Assembly: GCA_902729315.2 (NCBI GenBank)
Contig: LR746274.1
Coordinates: forward strand, 7,251,037 to 7,315,036
DNA length: 64,000 bases
Direction of reading: 5' to 3'
From: Spirodela intermedia
Taxonomy: Eukaryota; Streptophyta; Magnoliopsida; Alismatales; Araceae
Position numbers and translations under genes: made by a program. Below are positions 59,151 through 64,000 of the stretch, piece by piece. The notes under the pieces were generated by a model, which made no database searches, was not told where the DNA came from, and saw nothing but the letters and a program-made list of their open reading frames with translations. Within the stretch, counting starts at the first letter, position 1; every line of letters starts with the position of its first letter.

Positions 59151-60356
59151 AAATTGTAAAAAAAGAAATTTTAAAGTAGTTGGTTGTTGATATTATTTAT
59201 CCTATTTCAAATAGAAAATGGCTTAGTCCTATACAAATGGTGCCAAAAAAAATCAGGAATCACGTTTATAAAAAACAAAAATGGGGATGAAATACAAACA
59301 AGATTAACTAACAGTTGGAGGGTTTGCATTGATTATAGAAAATTAAATTCAGTTACTAGAAAAGATCATTTTCCCCTACCATTTACTAATCAAATTCTAG
59401 AAAAATTAGTTGAAAAAAACTTTTTTTGTTGTCTAGATGGATACTCTAGTTATAATCAAATTTATATAAACCCTTTAGATCAAGAAAAAATAACTTTCAC
59501 TTGTCCATTTGGTACTTTTACTTTTAAATACATGTCTTTTGGTCTGTGTAATTATCTAGCCACATTTCGAAGATGTATGTTGTCTATTTTTTCTGATATG
59601 ACAAGAAAATATATGAAAATTTTTATGGACGATTTTTCTATTTTTGGTGAATCATTTAATGAATGCTTAAATCATTTATAGCATGTACTTGAGAAATGTA
59701 TAGAGAAAAAATTAGTTTTGAGTTGGGAGAAATCACATTTTACGGTTAGAGAGGGAGTTGTGTTGGGTCATATTATGAGTGAAAATTGTTTAGAGGTGGA
59801 TAGAGAAAAAATTGATATTATATCTAAAATGAAACCTCCAAATTCAGTTAAATAGATTATATCTTTCTTGGGTCATGTAGGTTATTATAGAAAATTTATT
59901 CAAGATTTTTCAAAATTTTCTAAACCTCTCACCATGTTATTATCTAAAGATGTGCCTTTTAATTTTGATGAGAAATGTTTTGAGTCTTTTTCTGAAATAA
60001 GAAGATTACTTATTGAGGCACCCATTTTACAAGCTCTTGATTGGTCCTTTCCCTTTGAAATAATGTGTGATGCATCGAATTATGTAGTGGGGACCGTTCT
60101 AGGACAAACAAAAGAGTCAAAACCCATAGTAATTTCATATACCAGTAAAACTATATCAAATGCTCAATTAAATTATACCACGATTGGAAAAGAGTCGTTT
60201 GTTGTAGTATTTTTATTAGAAAGGTTTAAATCATATATTTTGGGAGCTAAAATTATTATTTATACTGATCATGTAGTATTAAAATATTTGTTAAATAAGA
60301 AAGATGCAAAGCCATGTTTATTAAGATGTATTTATTGTTGTAAGAATTTGACTTAG
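59151..60356 (+). pseudogene. Athila reverse transcriptase-RNase H remnant (R4)
   Basis: RT is open at 59,184-59,681 with FMDDFSIFG, the best-kept catalytic box of the four blocks. After the TAG at 59,679 the connection is broken by a TAG at about 59,851 (NSVK-stop-IISFLG, where others have KQIRSFLG). 59,868-60,356 is open across thumb and RNase H without the stop seen in R2/R3 (IMCDASNYVVGTVLGQ, TIGKESFVVVFLLERFKSYI). Confidence 0.85.
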
Positions 60357-61738
60357 AAATAAAAGATAAAAAAGGTTTCAAGAATGTTGTTTGCTGACCA
60401 TCTTTTTAGATTAAGTGATACAAGAATAAATGTAGAACCTTTACAAGACACATTTCTAGATGAACAATTGATGGCAGCTCAACATCAACCATCACCATGG
60501 TATGCACATATTGTTAATTTTCTGATTTCTAGAAAAATTCTAGAATAGTGAGATAAGAATAGAAAACATCATTTCTTTTCTAAGATTAGAAATTATTTTT
60601 GGCATGATCTTGATTTATATTAGTTGGGCAATGATCAAATTTTAAGGAGATGTGTTCCTGAAGAAGAATATCATAACATTATTAACATGTGCCATTCATC
60701 TAACTGAGGAGGACATTTCTTTGGATGAAAAATAGCTGCAAAAAAAATTCAGTGTAGTTTTTATTAGCCTACAATCATTAGAGATTCTATAGAATTTAGT
60801 AGAACATGTATTTCATGTCAATCTATAGGTAACATGAGTAAGAAAATATGAAATGCCCATGAGTAATATGTTAGTAGTCAAAAGTTTTCATGTATAGGGA
60901 ATAGATTTCATGGGTCCCTTCCCATCAGCTGAAAAATATGAATATATTTTGCTTGCTGTTGATTATGTGTCGAAGTGGGTGGAAGCTATTCCTACTAGAA
61001 CTAATGATCATAAAATCATGATGAAATTTGTGTAGGAAAATATTTTTTGAGATTTGGATTTCTTAGAGTGATTATTAGTGATAGAGGAACACATTTTACA
61101 AATAAACATTTTAGGAAACTATTGAAAGAGAGTGGAGTGCACCATAGAGTAGCCACTCCATATCATCCCCAGACAAATGATGAAATTGAAGTAGCAAATA
61201 GGGAAATTCAAAGAATTTTGAGAAAAATAGTTAGACTAAATAAGAAAGATTGACCCACGAAATTACAAGATGCATTATGGGCCTATAGAATAGCTTGTAA
61301 AAATCACATAGGTATGTCCCCATTTCATCTTATTTTTAGAAAGCCATGTCATCTTCTTGTGGAAATAGAGCATAAAGCATTATGGGCTATAAAAACTTTA
61401 TGTATGGATGAAAAATCAGTTGGAGGGCATAAAATTTTTCAGCTACATGAACTAGAGGAGTTGAGGAATGAAGCTTATGAAAATCATAAAATATATAAAG
61501 AAAAAACTAAAACTTTTCATTATAAATACATTAGCAGAATTTTTTTTGATGTTGGACAAAAAGTGTTGTTATATGATTCTAGGCTAAAATTATTTTCAAG
61601 AAAATAAAAATAAAAATAGATAGGCCCTTATATGGTGCAAGAGACATATGATCATGGAGTTGTAATGATTAAAGATCCTAAAAGTGATCATAACTTTAAG
61701 GTAAGTGGACAGCGGCTTAAACATTATATAGAACACGA
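60357..61738 (+). pseudogene. Athila integrase remnant (R4)
   Basis: Zinc-binding remnants lie near 60,690-60,860 (CHSSN, GGHFFG). The core has GIDFMGPFPSAEKYEYIL (first Asp, frame broken upstream), IISDRGTHF and NDEIEVANREI (61,047-61,253), and a C-terminal part at 61,314-61,607. Stops remain near 61,033 and 61,252. Confidence 0.85.
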
Positions 61739-63392
61739 ATGCCTTGCAAATAAAGAAATTTTATTATTAAAAGAAATTCAAGAGTAAGATTAAGGTGTCC
61801 AGCTGGAGACATTAAATTCACACTGCATGGGAGGCAATCCATGGTTTTTATTTCATTTTGTTTGATTTTTTTAAGCTCTATTTTTCTTAGAATTTCACAA
61901 TACTTGTTTTTGTATTTGTTTTTCTCAAAAAAGTACAAGAAGAGTGTAAGATGAAGTGAAAAATTTAAAATGAGGTTGAGGTGATATCTTTCTGAGCTTT
62001 ATCATTTATGACAACATTTTTAATGCTTAACTTTGCATATATGTATGCTTCACTTGTAAATTATATTTTTCTGCATATTCTATTTCGATTTTTTTGTGTC
62101 ATTGAGGACAATGTCATTTTTAAGTTGGGAGGTAAAGTATTAATTATTAATTTATGTTGTAGGATGATTAAGAATATGTGTTTGCATTTTATTTTTATTT
62201 TTTCATGCTCACTTAGAACAGCAACTAAAAAAAAGAAAAATATAAGAAAATTTTAAAAAACTAAAACATCTATTTTCAAGTTTTTTGTCAAGAACAACAG
62301 ACTGTCAAAAATAGCAGACAAAAAGTAGCTCGAAATTTGAAATTCTAGAGACCCTTTTCTCACATTTCAATCCCCTAGATGTATATTACTAAAATTCGAA
62401 ATTACAATTATAAAGAAGAAAGTTTTGATTTATTTTTGACAAATTTACAGTTGCTAAAAATAGAACTGAAAATAGAAAATAGAATTATCATAACTATCAA
62501 ATTTATAAATTTCTTACAGCATACTGTATGCATGAAAAATTAAATCAATTAAATTAATTGATACCAAAAGATACTAGGAAGATTATTATTGAGTCAAAAG
62601 AATGATCTAGTAACATGAAATGTTAGAATACTCCTTGAATACATGATAGATAACATGAATTTGATTTTACAGATTTTCACTTTATGATCTTGATGGATAG
62701 TATTTACTTGATGTGAAAATTTGATTGATCACTTCAATTTAATGGAGATTTTTGCATCCTAATCTATAGGACTTGTGAGGAAAAATCACTTAGTTCAAAA
62801 AAAAAAAAAAAGAGAGACAACAATATGAAAAATCTAGAAATGAAGAGTACACAGAGGGTGTGAGACATTATTCTCAATGTCAAAATCATGCATAGAAAAA
62901 CACTTGCTGCAAAATAAGTGGATAAAGTGAAAGCCCTAAAAATGAAGAGTACACATGATGTGAGACATCATTCTTATTGTCGAAATTTATTTACAAAAAA
63001 AGCTACTTATCCACTATATATAAAAAAAAAAGGAAGAAATATAGTGCACACTTCAAAAATCAAGTGATGAAAAAAGGGAAATGTAGGATCAATATTATTC
63101 TTGGATGAGTATTGATAATTTGAACATCTTGTAAATATATCTCTGAGTGAAGAAGTGATAAAGATGAGAATAGAAGAAGTGAAATCTAGATTGTTATTCT
63201 AATGAGTGCTTAAATATTTAATTGCTTGACATCATTCTTAAATACTTGATATAAGAATCCAAAGTGTCTAAAGGTGTATCATTTTCAATTGTATTTTCTT
63301 TTTATGCATTCAAATATGATGTTTCAGATTCGTAAATTTTTATTTTCGTAATTCCATTGCTAAGGGAATAACAATGATTTAAGTTGTGGGAT
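61739..63392 (+). other. Post-pol and 3' non-coding region (R4)
   Basis: R1-like, with TTGAGGACAATGTCA near 62,103, a 17-base insertion relative to R1 near 62,695 (GGATAGTATTTACTTGA type), the imperfect direct repeat near 62,835-62,990, and AAGTTGTGGG before the LTR start. No gene seen. Confidence 0.5.
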
Positions 63393-63880
63393 GTGATTTC
63401 AGTTAACTCATGATAAATAGACTTATATTTATGTTAAAGTGTGAAATGGGGTTTTCAGTTGATTAATGTGAATTTTTGGGTAATTATGTGATTTTATATG
63501 AATTTATATGATTTTTACAGTTTTACTTTTGAGATAAATGAGGAAAAAGAAATAAAAATAAAAATATAGCAAAATGGGGGGTACCTACTGATAAGTCTTC
63601 ATTATCATGAGTTAATAATTAGTAAATAATATAGTTTTAGCCTTAACTCATGATAAATAGACTTATATCTATGTTATAATGTGAAAAATGGTTTTTAGTT
63701 AATTAATGTGAATTTTTAGGTAATTATGTAATTTTACACAAATTTATATGATTTTCACAGTCTTAATTTTGAGATAAATGAAGAAAAAGAAATAAAAAAT
63801 AAAAAAAGATAAAATGGGGGGGACCCACCAGCCAGCTAGGCTCGTAAGCAAGTTGGAAGCGTAGTGAAGGAATAGCCACG
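63393..63880 (+). repeat. LTR 5' part with repeated start (R4)
   Basis: Outer start TGATTTCAGTTAACTCATG at 63,393; inner start TGATAAGTCTTCATTATCAT at 63,589. It is cut at about 63,880 in AGCCACGA, where the text jumps into inverted LTR sequence. Confidence 0.6.
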
Positions 63881-64000
63881 AAAAAAGGAAATAAGGGTGC
63901 AGATGTCAAGATGACCTTAGTGCCCAGTGAACACAATCAGGTCGAAATAGAAGTCCGCCCAACGATTCTTACGTAAGCAATTACAGACAATTTAATTGAT
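63881..64000 (-). repeat. Inverted LTR 3' part, truncated by window end
   Basis: AAAAAAGGAAATAAGGGTGC onwards corresponds to 6,713 onwards in the R1 palindrome (LTR 3' half in reverse). The first ~270 bases of the left arm are deleted here, and the rest lies outside the window. Confidence 0.55.

Larger units (their letters stand above)
57461..62880 (+). mobile_element. Athila-type pol block R4 (decayed)
   Basis: It has the same LTR-start/gag fusion at the left (about 57,475-57,555), then gag C-terminus, protease, RT, RNase H, integrase and post-pol. It keeps the 3' region that R2/R3 lost, like R1. It shares with the other blocks the TAA after LQDM (58,174) and the TAG after the protease (58,593). 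It lies beside LARP upstream DNA exactly as R2 and R3 do. Confidence 0.85.

Noticed and set aside
1-64000. Any intact, mobile Athila element or virus-like envelope frame
   Set aside because: Every block has multiple shared stops, missing LTR/PBS parts or pol deletions. No transmembrane envelope-like frame could be read downstream of pol.

Overview
The window looks like flowering-plant nuclear DNA. It is AT-rich and built mostly from decayed Ty3/gypsy retrotransposons of the Athila type, recognised from the RT/RNase H/integrase wording, a tRNA-Asp-like primer-binding site and long TG...CA LTRs. Embedded in it are GC-rich pieces of two ordinary plant genes, both on the minus strand: a La-related protein of the LARP1 type and a MATH-BTB protein of the At1g21780/At1g55760 kind. 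The species cannot be named from the sequence. There is no bacterial, phage or CRISPR content.

Layout. 1-9,195: pol-bearing Athila block R1, then a 2.1-kb palindrome of LTR 3' halves and an inverted copy of the post-pol region. 9,196-9,261: scrambled junction. 9,262-30,791 and 30,792-52,320: two nearly identical tandem units of about 21.5 kb. Each unit holds, left to right, LARP upstream DNA; pol block R2 (R3 in unit 2); the LTR palindrome; a minus-strand pol-less Athila derivative (gag, PBS, LTR); a plus-strand pol-less derivative (LTR, gag); a truncated MATH-BTB pseudogene; and a four-exon LARP1-like gene (copy A in unit 1, copy B in unit 2). 52,321-57,460: diverged LARP-B upstream DNA, an unrecognised block, a longer BTB pseudogene (copy C), LARP copy C and its upstream DNA. 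57,461-64,000: pol block R4 and the start of another LTR array.

The only genes that look able to make a product are the three LARP1-like copies. Splicing four short exons by eye gives a 160-161-residue protein with a proline-rich N-terminus and a complete La motif that stops just after the motif. All splice sites are GT-AG, and indels between copies are multiples of three. The MATH-BTB copies are broken. The retroelements are dead: all four pol blocks share the same nonsense codons and the same 5' deletion, so they multiplied as passengers of DNA duplication rather than by transposition.

History inferred from the sequence: a BTB-LARP gene pair flanked by Athila debris was duplicated, and unequal homologous exchange inside LARP then made the 21.5-kb tandem. 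Copy A carries the mark of that exchange, with exons of copy-B type and a 5' leader and upstream region of copy-C type. Limits: identities were judged by eye, element ends without target-site duplications are approximate, and a near-identical tandem of this size should be checked against assembly error.
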